From the NCBI GenBank assembly GCA_023391075.1, contig JAEWBQ010000022.1, positions 1 through 6,209 of the forward strand: a DNA stretch of 6,209 nt, given 5' to 3'. Of the stretch, positions 5,405 through 6,209 are shown one piece after another (position 1 is the first letter of the stretch; every line of letters begins with the position of its first letter). The notes under the pieces were generated by a model. It was not told where the DNA came from. It did no database searches and saw only the letters and a program-made list of their open reading frames with translations. This DNA comes from Candidatus Parcubacteria bacterium. GTDB taxonomy: Bacteria > Patescibacteriota > Saccharimonadia > Saccharimonadales > Saccharimonadaceae. The translations under genes and the position numbers were made by a program.

Positions 5405-5776
5405 ATGACCAAAATTGCTATCATCGAAGACGACCCAACGATCAACCAAATGTACCGCATGAAATTCGAAGCGGATGGGTTTGACGTGCAGGTCGCCGAC
5501 GACGGCAAACGAGGGGTCGCACTGGTCGAATCTTTCTCGCCTGACATCATCCTCCTCGACCTTCAGATGCCTCACATGGGCGGCGCCGAAGCGCTCGCTG
5601 AAATCCGCACGCACGATTGGGGCAAAGATACGCCTGTGATCATCCTCACCAACCTTGGCATCGAAGAAGCACCAAAGTTACTGCAAACACTTGGCGTCAA
5701 CAGCTACATCGTCAAAGCCGACCTGACGCCTCGTCAGGTCGTCGGACGCGTCAAAGAAGCGCTTAATCTCGAATAG
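5405..5776 (+). CDS. Stand-alone receiver-domain response regulator (CheY-like)
   Basis: The 123-aa protein is a single complete receiver domain with no output domain. The acidic pocket is Glu8, Asp9 and Asp10 (IIEDD). The phosphoacceptor is Asp52 in ILLDLQMPHMGG. The switch Thr is Thr82 (IILTN) and the conserved Lys is Lys104 (IVKAD), with Tyr101 at the aromatic switch position. All active-site residues are present, so phosphorylation by a histidine kinase is expected, and the kinase at 2135-4357 is the obvious candidate. With no DNA-binding or enzymatic domain it must act by binding another protein or as an intermediate in a phosphorelay. Start: I chose ATG 5405, where the receiver fold begins. 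The frame is open further upstream but adds a non-homologous segment over the promoter. It is divergent from the methyltransferase (48-bp gap) and its end overlaps folD by 14 bp. Confidence 0.93.
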   Translation: MTKIAIIEDDPTINQMYRMKFEADGFDVQVADDGKRGVALVESFSPDIILLDLQMPHMGGAEALAEIRTHDWGKDTPVIILTNLGIEEAPKLLQTLGVNSYIVKADLTPRQVVGRVKEALNLE

Positions 5777-6209
5777 TCGCCTGCGCAGCTTGGATCACAT
5801 GATCAAATAGCGTCGCAATCGTCAGCGGGCCCACGCCGCCACGCTCTGGCGTTATCGTGATGTCATCACGTTCCCGTACGCTCGGATCAACGTCACCGAC
5901 TAATTTGCCACCTTCGCTAGCCGTACCGGCATCAACCACCACCGCCCCTACGGGAATCATCGTACTAGTCAGCAGTCGCGGCGCACCAGTCGCTGTCACG
6001 ATTATGTGAGCTGCTTGGACTACCGAGGTGATACCTGGGGTGGTGTCATCGACAGCCGTAACGTCGTAGTCGCTCGCGCGCCACATCTTCTCAAGCGGTG
6101 CGCCTACCAGCCGGCCGCGGCCGACTATCACGATTCTTTTGCGCGCAAGGTCGATGCCATAGCCGGTCAGCAGCCAGTTGATCGCCTCGGCTGTAGCCCC
6201 GTCATAGTG
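5763..6209 (-). CDS. folD: Bifunctional methylenetetrahydrofolate dehydrogenase / methenyltetrahydrofolate cyclohydrolase, C-terminal part (partial)
   Basis: The frame runs from the window edge to a TAA stop at 5765-5763 and gives the last 148 residues of a protein usually about 280 long. The GTG at 6131 is an internal Val, not the start, because the FolD-like sequence continues upstream (EAINWLLTGYGIDLARKRI). FolD hallmarks are the NADP-binding loop VGRGRLVGAPL, VTATGAPRLL, VVVDAGTASEGG, the GDVD segment and the end motif TPERGGVGPLTIATL. In most FolD proteins the loop reads GRSxxVGxP; here the Ser is Gly. The enzyme interconverts methylene-, methenyl- and formyl-tetrahydrofolate in the cytoplasm, supplying one-carbon units for purines and formyl-Met. 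The catalytic Lys and Tyr of the N-terminal domain lie outside the window. The gene converges on the receiver gene with a 14-bp overlap and no terminator between them. Confidence 0.92.
   Translation of the reverse strand, partial: HYDGATAEAINWLLTGYGIDLARKRIVIVGRGRLVGAPLEKMWRASDYDVTAVDDTTPGITSVVQAAHIIVTATGAPRLLTSTMIPVGAVVVDAGTASEGGKLVGDVDPSVRERDDITITPERGGVGPLTIATLFDHVIQAAQATIRD

Noticed and set aside
6129..6131. GTG at 6131 as the start of the last minus-strand gene
   Set aside because: The FolD-like sequence continues in frame to the window edge, so this is an internal Val codon of a truncated gene.

Overview
The window reads as chromosomal DNA of a Candidatus Saccharibacteria (TM7 / Patescibacteria) member. 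This rests on family recognition, not a database search. The surface protein has the FGPDRPTYT...PADHITFNSITNNP...GDERNFVRIRE type of N-terminus, the VCxL...DFN...SKNLxDC C-terminal repeats and an LPxTG signal that I associate with this phylum. The FolD fragment carries the GRGRLVGAPLEKMW variant of the NADP-binding loop. The gene packing is very tight, with both convergent gene pairs overlapping. The standard genetic code fits: the stops used are TAA and TAG, and no reading frame needs a recoded TGA.

Layout, left to right. (1) Positions 1-111 hold the C-terminal tail of a plus-strand gene of low-complexity Pro/Ser/Gly/Thr composition. (2) Positions 112-414 are non-coding and contain a GC-rich hairpin, a nested double hairpin, a small hairpin and a strong Shine-Dalgarno. 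(3) Positions 415-1863 (+) encode a 482-aa sortase-anchored surface protein with a DUF11-like domain and two Cys-bracketed 31-aa repeats, closed by a textbook intrinsic terminator. (4) Positions 1952-2179 (+) encode a 75-aa very basic single-pass membrane protein, probably expressed from a leaderless promoter right behind that terminator. (5) Positions 2135-4357 (-) encode a 740-aa multi-pass membrane histidine kinase with a GAF-like domain. (6) Positions 4388-5356 (-) encode a class I SAM methyltransferase of unknown substrate. (7) Positions 5405-5776 (+) encode a stand-alone CheY-like receiver, divergent from the methyltransferase. (8) Positions 5763-6209 (-) hold the C-terminal half of FolD, cut by the window edge.

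How they may work together: the kinase and the output-less receiver probably form a two-component pair wrapped around a methyltransferase that lies upstream of, and possibly co-transcribed with, the kinase. The receiver has no DNA-binding domain, so the signal must pass to another protein or be relayed. The surface protein next door is a plausible cell-contact or adhesion factor of an episymbiotic cell, but nothing in the sequence ties it to the signalling genes. No tRNA, rRNA, CRISPR array or insertion sequence was seen. The most notable non-gene signals are the nested hairpin at 182-238 and the recurring extended -10 motif placed 8-9 nt before start codons that lack a Shine-Dalgarno.
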